Shown here in pieces: positions 12,165-24,333 of a stretch of 64,000 bases of DNA. This DNA comes from Pelargonium x hortorum (Eukaryota > Streptophyta > Magnoliopsida > Geraniales > Geraniaceae): contig JAYMTJ010000057.1 of assembly GCA_036897525.1 (NCBI GenBank), positions 1-64,000 of the forward strand, written 5' to 3'. A program made the position numbers and the translations under genes. Each line of letters begins with the position of its first letter. The stretch's first letter is position 1. The notes under the pieces were generated by a model that was given only the letters and a program-made list of their open reading frames with translations, was not told the origin of the DNA and made no database searches.

Positions 12165-14464
12165 TATCAAGAAAGAAAAGGGCGCTACCCGGTGCTAACA
12201 AAAACAAAAGAGGATATAAAAAGAAAAATCCCTTTGTTCAAGATGTTCTGATTATTTTAGCTTTGAACTCTAAAACGCAGGATCTCGCATTCGGATCCTT
12301 ATGGGAAGAGATGCCGTTTAATAAAGGTTTTTTTGGAATAGCTTGTAAATTGAAAATAAGGACTTCCAATCTAGTTGTCAAGAAAGTTAAGTTATTAAAT
12401 TAACTATATGTTTACATGAAGCTTATGTTTTTTGTTAAGCAAAGGGAGCTTTTAAAAATAAGGGATCCTTAAGCTAAACCACTGAAAATTACGGGAGCCC
12501 TAGTATTACCGCTCCTTAGGGCTAGCTCGACACAGAGAAGCCTTTCAAGATTAACAAGGACTTTGATTATTTCTTTCAAGTTCTCTATATAAGGGATACT
12601 ATATACAAAAGAAAAAATAGATTACCTAGAGCCCTCTTTCTCGAACTTACCGGGTTGGTTACGTAAATAAGGAAAAGTTTCTAAATCATTAGCGATGCAA
12701 TCTATAAAAAATTCACAATAGAGTTTTAGATATAAGCTATATAAAGAAATAAATAGGAAGATAAAGACAGTAAATATGAGTCCTAAATTGAAATTCTGTC
12801 TCCTGAATGCTTTAAGATACCTTATTATTTCTTAGGGGTGGGGCATCCCCCCTTACTTTTTGATATCTGATAATAGGAGCCCTCTCGCATACGAGAAATT
12901 CATATTAATTAATAAAATAAATAGACTCGGCAGTGCTGATTTACTCGTTAAAAACCGGGTATTACCAAAGAAGCATATTAGATTCCTAAAAGCTTTTTTA
13001 GTAGACTAAAACTAAAAAAAGACCCACAAAAACGGGAGGGTATTCATTACATAAAGGTCAACTCCTTATTGAATTTAGAAATCTTGTACTCGACAACTAT
13101 TTATTTCTTAGGTGCAGCCTTTTCCCTTCTATCTGGTTCATACCCCCGTGTTAACTAATTTTAGGAATATTACTACTTTTTTTGAGTACCCAACAGCCAG
13201 AAATGAAAGCTGCCTCTGCGTTAGACTCCTTTTCATTCAAAAAAAAGCTTAGTTAGTAAATTGAGGACTTATACACTATGTGTCAATATAGACTGGGAAG
13301 CGGACTCTTTGTATAACTCATACCTCTACTCGCCCCTACCTTTGCATATCTTAGGCCATAGGAAGCTTCCAGAGGAGAGGGGCTGTTGGGGTGTAAACTG
13401 AAACTCTATTTAATTTAGTCCAGGGAGAAGTTAATACATATTTAATTTAAGGCAGTTGTAATCAATAAAATAAGGGGAAATTTGGACTAATAAAAAAAAC
13501 CCAGGAGCACCTCAATCCAAACAAAAGGAAAGGGTCTTTTTTCAGTCTCATTAGCTACCAAAACCCTAGAGTCGACAGCTAGACAGCTTAGGACTTTTCT
13601 TAAAAAAAGACTAGAATTACTTTAAATGTAAAATTCTTCTAAGAGAAAAGCCGGTAAACCCAAGCATAGTGCGCAAAAGCCCCTGTTTAATCCGCGCTTA
13701 TTAATGCATTTATTCTTCAAATACACCAAAAAAAGGACTGTCAAAGACAAACCTCTTCCTGAATTTGGATCTATTCTAATAGAAAACCGGAGCCCCAACC
13801 CCTACCTATTTATAAAAATATTCCTTATCTTGGAAACTCTACTTCAGCAAATAGTATAGTATACTGCTGGCATTCCTATCGAGACTTCGTACTTATACGC
13901 GGTATTCTCTTACGAGTAAGCCCTCCCTGACCTTATCTGGATACTGGATAAGCTCGCTAAAAAAATCTCTTACCTTCAACCAAAGGAGTATCACACAACC
14001 TATCTACTGAGTTTTCAATAAAAGAAACAGGCAATAAATAATCTCTTCAACGTTTAGTCGTGTAATTTTAAATAACATCTATAACAAGCTGCAGGACCTT
14101 GTAACTGATGTCCCGTTGTTGTATAACTCGATCTTCCTTTTTTATAGCACCTATAAAATCCACACATAATACAATATCAAGAACAAAGCTAATTCCCGGA
14201 AAGCAAAAACTATAGGATACCCAAGCTATTTTTGTATTGATTACAAAATGTAAATAAGATCAAAAATTTGATTTGGTTTAGGAACGAAAAAGGCTTTTCC
14301 TACCCCGGCCCTGAATCAATTATTTTAATGATTTTTACGAGAAGTTTTATAATAATGGTAGACTAAGTAAAAGGGATTGCTTCTTCAACTATCAAAAGTA
14401 CTATAACATTTTCCGCCTACTTAGCTGGCACAAGAATACATCTACTTGACAAGGAAGCTCCACT

Positions 14465-14514
14465 GGAATACAGGAATACACTTGATTGACTGGATACACA
14501 TGATAGGGAATACA
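14465..14514. repeat. Short interspersed GGAATACA repeats
   Basis: GGAATACA occurs at 14465-14472 and immediately again at 14473-14480, with a third exact copy at 14507-14514 and a variant GGATACAC at 14491-14498. This looks like a decayed short tandem array leading into the G-rich island. Confidence 0.65.
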
Positions 14515-16531
14515 AATACACTGGGTTAGCTGACACTGGCTATGGCATTAGCTGCAAGGGCTCTGGCAACAGGGGCAGGGGCTATTGGCTCGGGTTAGGG
14601 TCTATTTTGGTTGGCTATGGGTACAGGCTTGGGCTCTCTCTTGGGTCTGGCTCGTACAGATGATTGATCTTGAGCTGCAAGAAGGGTTAGTGCTAGGGCA
14701 TCTGCTTCAGCTGCAACAAATACAAAGAGTCGGAGTCTGGGGAGTCATAATTACAAGAGGGTTTTGCTTGAGTGAGAGGGATTTCATAGGTCTTTGAGAC
14801 AGGTCTAGGTCCTTGCATTAGCTAGTGGACTTTAGTTTAGGGGATTTCAATAAGTATTGACCTCTGTTCGATAGGATTCCTAGTTTCATGTACAATAGGA
14901 TTTAGAGCTTAGCTTGGGCTTATGTCCTTAGTGTTAGTATGTGTTCTCTAAGAGGGACTTCCAAGTTCATGTGCAAGTGGTCAAGAGGGAGTTCATAGGC
15001 ATTCCTCAATTGACCAAGAAGCAGGTATAACACCGGTCAGGTGCTAGTTGTTATTAGGTTTGGATTGTAGCAACCTCAGCTCTGTAGCTAGTATTTTCAG
15101 TTAATGGGATCGGATCAAAAAGTAGATAAGCCGGTAGGATAGGACGGTAAAAGCTCTTTGTATATAAAAGGAAACTTGAGAAATCTTCCAAATTTATGCT
15201 GAAAAGTAAACATCTTAAATAGAATTTTTAGGTCCTGGTATTCTACTCTTAAATTAGCTTTATTGCGTTACTTCAGACCCAAAAAATGAAGTGTGAAGAG
15301 ACCCAGTCTAGTAATTGAAACCTCTATCTAATTCAAGTAAAGCGCGGTTCGGTAGTTATGCGTATTCCCGTTCATTAGTAATAGGATTCTTGTCCTTTCC
15401 TTGTAGAGTCCGGGATTTAAGCTTCTCAAAGTTAATCATAGTGGACAGAGTTTTTTACGGTTTCTTTTTTTTTGCCTATAAACAGGTTTTGCATCCCTAT
15501 GAGAAATACTAAAGCATAACAAGATCCTTTTTGAGCCTGCGGTCTTGCTTGGGCTCGGTGAGTTCCTCTAAGCGAAATTTTTGTGATGTGATAGTGAAAG
15601 AGCTCCCCCTATTTTTAGTTGGATGTAGATTCAGATTCTTTTCTTTAGGAAGCTTGTTCTGTTTTCTGGGGTTTCCTATTTCAGTAAATTAAAGAATTTA
15701 ATAGAGAATTGAAGCTCAAGGTCATTAAAAGTTTCTTTTTTAGTTTTCGGTTATAGTGTTGAGGTTAAGTCTTGCTCGCTCGGTGCTAATGGGAAGACAT
15801 GCCGAGATATAATATCCACTCTAGTCTTCTTGTTATGAGGTAATAAAAAGAATCTCTTGTCTTAGCAGTCAGTCGAACACTAATAAGTCTACCAAACTCT
15901 AAGGATCCCATCTTAACCTGCAATTCCTCATCCGAAGTCTAATAACACCTCTGTCTAAGGCTAGCTCTTTCTACCGACAAATGGAAACTGATTCCCTTCT
16001 TTATACTTTATAAAGGAAACTCATTAACTTGAATGGCTGCTTAAGGTGCTTTCTTACTAACTAATAGACCAAGCTATAAATCCTATCAAGTCGAAAGCCA
16101 ATCCAAGTTCCTGTCAAGGTGAATGCAACTGATCCGATACCAATGCGAGGTCTCCTTAACTTAACCAACCAGTCCTAAACACCTTAATAACATCTCTTGT
16201 CAACTAATGTACACACTTTCCTAAGGCAAGCTCTTTCAACAAAGGAATCTCTGAATGTTCTAACCCAAACTATGGAACACTCACTAACAACAAACTCAGA
16301 ACAAACAAAAGCAAACAACAAGCTAGCAACCAAACAACTTGCTTGGTGGGTCATTAGAATTGTATTCATTAACCTTGTTATTTGGTATCAGTATCTATGT
16401 CCTTTGTTAGTAGGTGAAGTGAAGCCAAGAACGGCTAGCTTGGAATCAAGTTGAAAGACTGTGTAGCTTTGTTTGTAAAGCAAGGTGAAGTACTTGATAC
16501 AGAATATAGAGATTGTAAAACTGTAATGACT

Positions 16532-16586
16532 TAGCCGGCATAGAAAGGGTAGTATATTGTAGCTTTGGACATGTTATAGCCGGCAT
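16532..16586. repeat. Pair of TAGCCGGCAT direct repeats
   Basis: The 10-mer TAGCCGGCAT occurs at 16532-16541 and 16577-16586. Its core GCCGGC is palindromic. The intervening 35 bp shows no further order. It could be chance or a remnant of a local duplication. Confidence 0.5.
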
Positions 16587-17000
16587 TTCCCTCCTACTTG
16601 ATTGACTGTCAAGGAGTCACTGAAAGTCTATTGCTTGGAAGTCAATAGCAGCTATGGAATTCTCTTCATTCTTCTGTTACAGTAGTGGAAGAAAAAGCCT
16701 ATCCATTGAAGTTGTACCAAACCTACCCAACAAAGAGTAAGAACATACATCCCTCGGCTATTCCCTGGACTCTCTTTGGAATTCAATGTCAACAGTTGTT
16801 CTTGTCTTAGCGATCCAAAGCCTCCAAATGTATGACGGTTGTCTAAGGCTTATGAAGCCCTTGAACTTGAAAAGCGAATGCCCAGTCGATGGCCAAAGAA
16901 TGCTCTGTATTTGCTGTTGGAAGAATTAGGTTATATACTATTAAGTCCGTAGGTTCAAAGTCCTTATTATTTGTAAAGTTATGTCAGTCAAGAATTTCTA

Positions 17001-20000
17001 GAGTAAGGATTATACTTCAATAAAGTATTCCCTTAGTTTGACTCTATTTTTGCATTTGAATCTTCTAGTCGCAAATAAGGACCTAGCCAATTCTTGTTTG
17101 TAAGTACGAAAGATCCCAACAGGAAAACCCAGAAATCATTTATATAGAAGAAGAAGAAAGCCTATCTGTACAAATCTGTGTAACCTCGAAAGTCCCCACG
17201 CACCCTCTATACTCCGAAATCCCTTCGCTTAAGACCTAAACCTCTATCTATAAGCTGGCGAAATACATACAGTAAGTAGCCGCTATCCACTCGCTTACCG
17301 CTAAAATCTTTATGACAGAGCACCCGTGAATTGTACCGGATATCGTAGGTTCAAGGTCTATTTTAGTTTAGAGAAAGAAATTCTAGTCATTTTTATAAAA
17401 CCTGAGCTATGGCCCGGGGTTTAGATTTTTAGTGTAGGAATTTTGTAAACCAAAACACTTTCTTTTTTAGCGGGAACCCAGACCTTTAAATATATAGAGT
17501 GTTAAGGCTTTTATAAGATAAGAGCAGCCCCCTTTGCGTAATACTAGTAGGGATAACTACAGGGTTGGTGAAAGGTATTTATTTGAAGGACAATAAATAG
17601 GGATTCATAGTCGGAAAGCTCTCTAAGAATACAAATTTGAATAGGCGCTAGAAATTTTAGTCTTCTTTTGTTTTGTATGGGAATACCTCTTAGTTGAGCT
17701 AAAAATCTATCTATATTGTCTGTACAAGCTTTTGGGCGGGGTTACCTTTAGTCAAACTTTTACCGTTTATATGCTAAATCTAGCTTTATAGTGTATACAG
17801 CGAGGTTTTCCTCTTCCTAATTTACAAACTCTTCTTATTATATAGTTAGTTTATTTTATATATATATAGATGGGCACTTCAATACGAACGTTAAGAGAGT
17901 TCCCGTTATAACGCAAATGCAAATGTAAGCAGTCCTTTTCGTTTTGAATTGACTATAAAGATACTGTAGGGTATCCCGTGGATTTTTTTAATTCTAAAGA
18001 GACTCAGAATCGGAATAAGAAAACAGGCTAAGAATCTACAGGGTATACGTTTTTTACAACAAAAATCTGACACTAAAAACAAATGAATTGCAATTCCCGG
18101 AGTTTTCGAGTTTTATTTAACAAAATAACCTTCCTAATTTAAAAAGGAAAAGTGACCTAAGGTAAGGGATTGATTATAGTCTTACTTCTCTATCTGTAAT
18201 AGCCGGTAAAAGGAAGCATAACATAAAATAGATTCTCTTGTAAAGCCAGTCTCTGAATAGCAGGTAAAGAAATTATATGTTTGCTAGTGAAAGTCAGTAC
18301 AGTTGAGAGTCGAGGGTTCATCTAAAGGCAAGTTTACTTGTCAGTAATGGAAGTAAGCCCTGTCAGTAGTAGCTCCAGGAAACAAACTATTAACTCATTA
18401 ACCACTAAGAAGCTTCTCTACCCTTAATCCTAGCACCTAAACCTATCTCTAGTAGGTAAGGAAGTAAATACTCTCCCAGTACTATCTTAGCATGCCTTGA
18501 TCTTCCTTCAACAACAGCTCATGCGAACCTCCCAAAGCAACAAAAGAAGAAGAGCTCAAACAAAGTATATATCTTACTTTAGCTACCTCAGGATTTATAG
18601 TGACCTGGTTATAAGAGATAGGGTTTCTAGTTTGTAGGTTCCTAAGAAGATAGGTAATGTAAACAGTTGTTAGCAACACCGGATCGGATCTGAGGTTATG
18701 TTAGAATACAAGCAAGATAGAATTCTCGGAGTTAGTAAGTTCCAGTAAACAAGGTGCGCTTTAGCTTATGGGAGAACTGAAACAAGGCAATGGTTTTATC
18801 CATGGGAGAGTCCCCTTCTAAATCTTTGATTTGTCTTCCGGTGAAAGGTATTTACTGATCCTGGGAGATTTTAATGAACAAGGTCAAAAGGATGCTGCCA
18901 AGCTAGAGACTCACCTCTTTTCGTCAGGGTCTTTGTTTATTCATTTCGCTATCTCTAGTAGCTGTGATGCAAGCTTGGATTATAGATTATAGTAAACTTC
19001 CGTAATATCTCTAGGGCTTACTTACCCCTCTAGGATTTTTTGATAAGTTCGTAGATTCCAATTGGCGAAAAGGGAAAGGAAGTCAAATCTAATAGAGAAC
19101 TGCGAATTTCCATCTAATTGAGAGACCCTATAATTAATTGTGTTTTTGATTGCACTAGACTTGTTTCCTACAACAATAATAAGGCTTTTGACTTTTTCTT
19201 TTTTAGCTATATACCAAATTTTGGATTTCAGTACTTCCTTTTATTCTGGATTTGATTAGTAGAAAGGGCTTCTTACAAATCTTGTTTATTTCACTCTAAA
19301 TTGAGGAAATACGAGAATTACCAAAAATCAAATTTGGGAATAGACTTTATTGTCGTTTTTAGGGGGGGTCCGCTTCCGGGAGGAGTTTCCGTAAATAAAA
19401 TAGTACCGAGCCCCTTTTCGAAATCCTTAAAATGTTTTTAATTAAGGGTCCTTCTAAGCTTCTGTAAATGGAAGATACTGCTTAAGTAATTGAAGTTTTT
19501 TTTATAGGGTTGTTATGCCGTTGAACGAAGAGAACCTTAGATTAGAAGACTTCTTTTGCGTGTCTTTTCAAGTAACCCTGGCTAAGAGCTTCTAAGAATA
19601 GAGGGTTTTTTCTGTGAGCCATAAAGCATAAACAGCTATGCTATCAATCCGGTTTTTATTTTAGTTCTACACAGGATTTTTTTATTCAGCTAAACTTTTT
19701 GTGCAAACAGCCACACGCTTTCATTTTATATAACTAAATTGTAGGTTAAAAAGTGCCCGTACCGAGCTCAGAGTACCTAGAAAAAACAAAGTCAATATAA
19801 ATTGAACTTCAAAGCAAGGCTGGAGCTAATAAAAGGATTACTCTACTTACTAAATCTTATAAACGCTACGGCTTATAGTACCGCGAATCTCCTAACAAAG
19901 TGTACTTCATTCAGTGGTTAGCGTTTTCCGATTCTTAAATCCGCAGCACTTTAGACCTTCCTTTTCCCTACAAAAAACCAAACTCAAAATTTTGTTGAGT

Positions 20001-22920
20001 GTAAAACCCCTCTAGCCTAAGTTTTGTCGCTGAATGGTGTGCTTTTTTCTCTCTTCTTGAAAGTAAGTACCTTACTAAACCAGCCCCATCTTTTTGGAGC
20101 TATCCTATCTAAAGCGATTCTCGTGACAGAACTAGCAGCTTCCTTATAAAGCAATAACTTCTATATAAAATAGGTATACCTAAGAATAAACCCGTATATA
20201 AATATACTGATACTCTTCATACAGCCAAAGACCCCGTATTGAATTAGAGTACTCTGTTACAAAAGGAGCTCCACCCGTAATTTTAGGAGTCCCCTTAGTT
20301 AGTTTAGTATCTAAGACCCCTTCCCTTTTTCGCGATTAATTACTAGTAGGGTAATTCACCAGAGTCAAATTCTGGTTCATCGATGACGGAACATACTGTG
20401 CAAGCGAGGTTATAAAACTAAACTGCAGGAAACAAGCACTAGAAAATACTAGGGTTTTCACTAAATTCAGGGGCCCATTCAAGGGTCTTAAGAGAGATTT
20501 TGCCAATTAACTCAAGTTATATTATTATATACGCTGCAGGGGTTTTAGCTTCCTTATTTTAGTTAACTGCGCTGGAAAATAGATCAATTCTGTGACTAGA
20601 AGGCTGTACAAGAAGCGAGGAAGGGCTTTATAAGGAATACCAAGCACAAAAGGAAGATACTACTTAGTTCGACTAGAGAGCGAGGACTGCCTATAACTTT
20701 GTAAGAAATTTTCTAGTTTCTTATAGGAATTTAATACAACTTATCTTAAAGATACTGAATATTTCACAAAAAACAATACAGCACACTTCTACCGGGGTTA
20801 TTCTTAAGTTAAAGGAATGTAAATCTCCATGATCTGGAACTACTATCTGCTGCCACCAAATAAGATAGAGTAGTTCAATAATCTAAGGGGGTTCTTTAGT
20901 AATTTAGGTAAACCCTTCAGCAAAGTTTTATACTTAATGCAAAACTTTTTTCTCCTTTCCGACTCAGGATTTTTTAGGCATAGCATACATACCAGCTCCC
21001 GGGCCTTTTCAAAAGATAAGGTTATCCTACGAGAAGCCGCTTTGTTAGCAAAGCAGCGAGTTCTTCCCACTACCCACACACCTTATCCGAAGATTTTCAA
21101 GTTCCCCTCTCTAAAAGCTTGGACTTAACTATTTTCTTTTTAAAAGGAGGTATTGCCCAATTAATTCTATTTTAGATTTACTACAGAATAATTTTTGGAT
21201 CCCCTTCAGCACAAACCCGTCAATTTGACTTTGCTAAACTAAATGAAATAGAAAAAAAGAACGGTTTGCAAAGGATCTCCTAAGAACTCGAATATTCTAA
21301 TAGAGCAGCTCCCAGGTACCCCTTAAAACTGCAAGGCCCTTTTCTCACGCATAGCTCTAAGCATGCTTCCCTAAAATGACCCTTATGTATGACTATGACT
21401 AACCTTGACCTATTTGATTATAATTATAGTCTTGAGAATCCTCTGAACAAAAAACTCCAACTGAACGTCCTAATAGCGGCAAAAGGACTCTAATTAGATG
21501 CATAAGATCTCTCTTTTCTTTCTGATCCAAGCAGCAAAGGAAACTTAAAGGAACCTGGAATCAACAAGGACTTATAAAGGAGCATTCACTCAAGACATAA
21601 GACACTTAAATTAAAGAGGATGCAGGTAAGAACGGGATTAGAACCCTTAAAGTTAAGGTATTTTGTAGCTTTGGAGTGACTCTCTTTATAGTGTATAGGG
21701 ACTTGAACTCATGTATTATATATTGTTGAATTCTTGATACTCCGCAATATCTCTAGAGTTAGCTACTAGTCCTTGCCAACTTTGCAAAACCCGTAATATT
21801 TTTACGTAGATGTTATCTATCACCCACGTAATTTAGACACTTCGCTTGGAATATTTTGTATCTCGAAGTTTACCCTTTTTTTATTAATTCTTAAGAAGAA
21901 GCTTCTAAATCTGATGCTATATTCTTGAACTTCTTCTAGAGCAGTTTTACCCGAATTTTATCTTAACCAAGGTTTCACGGGTGTACTTAGTAGCTCCTAG
22001 GAGATCTTTGCCGAATTAGATTCTAGTCAGATCTTGTTTCGAATAATCAAGAATACCTCCTTTGAAATAGTAGTAAAGCAAGAATTCTTTAAATTAGTTG
22101 TTGCAGTCCTTCTCATTTATTACTAGGGCTATACTGAAAAAAAAAAAATTGACTTGTCAAATCAAAAAACTTCTAAATACCTAATATGAAAGCTCCTAGT
22201 AGTTGTAGTTAAACAACTGCTAGCCTATACAAGGATATGTAGACTGCACTAAAGCGTAGATAATTGGGTGTAGCAGGAATTCCGCGTCCATTAGATTAAA
22301 AAAAAAACAGGTGTACAAAACTAAAATAAGTCACAAGCCAAGTCTACAAGCTTTCTTTATTTGAGATTATACCCTTTATTTCAAAAGTAGAAGCCGTCAT
22401 CCAATCTTCCACCAAAAAGATTGGTTGGTATAGGATCGAAATATTGGGCTAATATAATACGTCACAAAATATACGGAATCTGAGAGAATTTACTGTTTTG
22501 ACTTTTTTTGCCCTTTTTGAATAATCTTAAGGAAATCCCACAGGAAATAGAATAGGAGGAGTGAACTTCCTACACACAAGGACTCTTGCCATATTTTCCC
22601 TAGAAAAAATCTAAACAAAATTAGAGTTTTACAGGCACCCCTCCTGTATTGCTAAAATCTAAATACCTGCGTTAGTTCAAAAGGACTCCTTTCCTTACCT
22701 ATCAACCATATAAAAGAAAAGAGTTTGCAATAAGGTATTCCCTTTCTCACTCACGTACATACCTCGCGAGAGGGTTATTAAAAAAACTCTAGGCCCTGAT
22801 TGTAAACAGAAGTATAAAGCAAGCAAGTCCTTAGGCAATCCAAATCTAATTAAAGTCTTATAATATGACTATTTACTCTAAAAGAAAGTAAGCATTTGGT
22901 AGTGTTTCGAAAGTGCTAAA
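17001..22920. other. Gene-free stretch, mostly AT-rich
   Basis: No frame exceeds 80 codons. The 78-codon frame at 20843-21079 (minus) and the 63-codon frame at 20937-21128 (plus) overlap on opposite strands, as expected for random open runs. An island of lower homopolymer content lies at about 18240-18960. A 12-A run is at 22137-22148, a 7-G run near 19363, and a minus-strand T-loop-like core at 21700-21708. Nothing supports a gene. Confidence 0.55.
18279..18345 (+). repeat. Possible diverged dispersed repeat, partner near 60151
   Basis: TTTGCTAGTGAAAG occurs here and again at about 60151. Both are followed downstream by GCAAGTT(T/G)ACTTGT and then CAGTAA. The copy here carries about 33 extra bases between the two shared blocks. 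Two co-linear matches favour common descent over chance, but the match is short. Confidence 0.35.
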
Positions 22921-22979
22921 TAAAATAAAGAGGATTTACTGGAATGCTAAAGAGGTGTGTGTAGCTGCTACAAGTTACA

Positions 22980-23345
22980 TAATAATGTTAGAAGATTTGG
23001 ACAATAGAAGATCCTTTCTAAGTTGGTAATATATGGAACTTATATTGAAGATTGAAGAGTAAGCGGAGAGGCTGGTAAGATCTCGGCCTACGGAGAAGTA
23101 CGATCCTACACTAAGGATTGGCTAGTTCCTTTGGGCAGAGGGAGACGAGTGAACATACATAGAGGAAGACTTCGGCTGGGATTGACCCTTTTAAGGATGT
23201 TCGATAAGCTGTTAAGGGAGAAAAGATATCCGTGATGAGTAGATTAGAACCTCTGCTATTACGGATTGGGTAGGCGCAAGTTACCCGGCGAAGAAGTCTA
23301 AATTCTTTAGGGATCTGGATACACCGAAATTGAGTTGATAAGAAG
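22980..23345 (+). other. Anomalous 45% G+C purine-rich segment, unidentified
   Basis: By count, 23041-23340 has 136 G+C in 300 bases (45%), against about 35% around it, and it is purine-rich on the plus strand. A hairpin is visible at 23266-23288: GGGTA (23268-23272) pairs with TACCC (23282-23286) around a 9-nt loop, extended by two G-U pairs. The frame containing codon 23058-23060 runs from 23049 to 23330. It is broken only by TAA/TAG codons (23076, 23112, 23160, 23205, 23271) before a TGA at 23331. It would include the stretch AVKGEKISVMSRLEPLLLRI. Five such codons in 94 is close to chance. The segment could be decayed coding sequence, a structured RNA or an intron remnant. I do not recognise it. 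Confidence 0.3.
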
Positions 23346-24040
23346 CGAAACCTAGCACTTTATCTCATTTTAGCTTTTCTTTTACCCCCAGGTTCTATTG
23401 CCTATAGGAGCTCCCTCAATTCTTTATGACTTAGCTTTTCTATTCAACTTCCAAAAAGATATGTATATACTATATCTCATAGCTTCCTCCTCTATATAAA
23501 GTCCAAAACCGTGGAATACCTAAGGAAATGCATCTTATTTTTAACCCCTTGCCCGTTACGGGAAACACTTTAATTTAGTCAATTAAACCTGTTCTATATT
23601 TTCTTGGCCTTCCAAAAAAAAGTCTTGTCAAGTAAGCTCTACTTAAGTAATTAGAGGCCGGGGGATCTAACTCTAGGTTGTCTTAAGCTCTATATTATAA
23701 AAAATATTGAAAAGCTAGAGATTCCGTTTCTGGTTTCTTTACTTTTAGGGAAGGAGACCCTTATTTCAAAGCATAAACCCTTCACTTAGTCCTTTTATCC
23801 TTAGGAATTAATACAAGAGTCTCAAAAAAAGTTTGAAATGTTAAGAGCTCCAAAGTTGCTAGACAGAAAAGGGCCCTCTGTTGTTGCTTTTCGATAAGGT
23901 TTTGGAATGGAGCTGCGGATACGCCTTAGCCCGGGTTAAATCAAGTATAGAATATAGAAAGTCTACAAGTACCCACGTTTATCTAGATCAAGCAATTAAG
24001 TTAAGTAGGCAAACTTTTTTGGACTACCCGCACCTTAATA

Positions 24041-24117
24041 AAAGAAACGGGATTCGAACCTAAGATCCATTACTTTTCAAATACGCTTTGATTTTCCGAA
24101 CTATAGTAGTAAGTTAA
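24041..24117 (-). pseudogene. tRNA-like sequence with GAA-type anticodon loop
   Basis: On the minus strand there is a T loop TTCGAAT followed by CCCGT. Upstream is an anticodon-type loop TTGAAAA (plus-strand 24074-24080) whose central GAA would be phenylalanine. The anticodon stem CGTAT pairs with GTA-TG if one A is bulged. A D-loop-like AGTTCGG lies further 5'. The T stem's 5' side (TTAGG) does not match CCCGT, and D-arm spacing is off by about 3 nt. A decayed tRNA is the likeliest reading, but it is weak. Confidence 0.25.
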
Positions 24118-24252
24118 AAAAGGTGCCTACCAATCAGCATAATATTCCTAGTTTTCTAAAAGCGAGGGTTCCTCTACTATGAATTAAAAGAGTCTTTTGA
24201 TTATACTGGGAAATTAGCAGTACTTTTAGTAATTCAAGAATCTGGACTTATT

Positions 24253-24333
24253 CTAAAAAAGAAGGCTAGCTAATTTGGTAGAACAACAGACTTAAGATAC
24301 TTAGGTCAAGGGTTCAAGTCCACTTTTTCTAGA
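24253..24333 (+). pseudogene. tRNA-like sequence with CTTAAGA (UAA) anticodon loop
   Basis: This is the most complete tRNA-like sequence in the window. The acceptor candidates CTAAAAA (24253-24259) and TTTCTAG (24326-24332) pair at 6 of 7 positions. The D-loop-like AATTTGGTA is at 24272-24280. A canonical-looking anticodon loop CTTAAGA at 24291-24297 has UAA at its centre, reading the Leu codon UUA. T stem AAGGG (24308-24312) pairs with CC-CTT around TTCAAGT if A24322 is extruded. The 3' anticodon strand pairs only if A24299 and TA 24302-24303 are skipped. About 6 extra nt separate acceptor and D loop, and the variable loop is short, unlike a normal leucine tRNA. It is probably a relic. Working status would need processing that removes bases. 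Confidence 0.35.

Larger units (their letters stand above)
8961..14400. other. AT-rich stretch with no recognisable gene
   Basis: No frame exceeds about 80 codons. The longest (12161-12403, TTG start) has a basic N-terminus with many Lys/Arg but no recognisable family, and it begins at the 3' edge of a tRNA-like sequence. Visible items are two tandem duplications near 11.0 kb, the GGGCCC block at 11106-11111 and the tRNA-like sequence at 12091-12164. Confidence 0.55.
14401..17000. other. Island of higher G+C with strong, switching strand skew
   Basis: G exceeds C on the plus strand in 14581-14880 (91 G, 48 C by count). C exceeds G in 16201-16320 (32 C, 12 G). Homopolymer runs of six or more are rare. 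The largest open frames are 85 codons (16197-16454) and 70 codons (14585-14797), and neither is recognisable. A Gly/Ala-rich frame at 14530-14640 superficially recalls ATP synthase subunit c, but it contains a stop and lacks the conserved loop. I call no gene here. Confidence 0.45.

Noticed and set aside
12161-12403. 80-codon frame with a Lys/Arg-rich start, considered as a ribosomal protein
   Set aside because: No family motif is present, the length is within chance, and it starts at TTG inside the 3' end of a tRNA-like sequence.
14530-14660. Gly/Ala-rich frame resembling ATP synthase subunit c (atp9)
   Set aside because: It has an internal stop, lacks the conserved Arg-Asn-Pro loop and acidic helix residue, and the composition is explained by GGCTNTGG-type low-complexity sequence.
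16197-16454. 85-codon frame with a Trp/Ile-rich hydrophobic stretch
   Set aside because: It lies in an A/C-rich skewed island where stops are depleted by composition, an antisense frame overlaps it, and there is no recognisable homology.
22980-23345. TAA/TAG read as glutamine (ciliate or dasycladalean code)
   Set aside because: Five TAA/TAG codons in 94 is about what random sequence of this composition gives. No homologous protein supports the reading.
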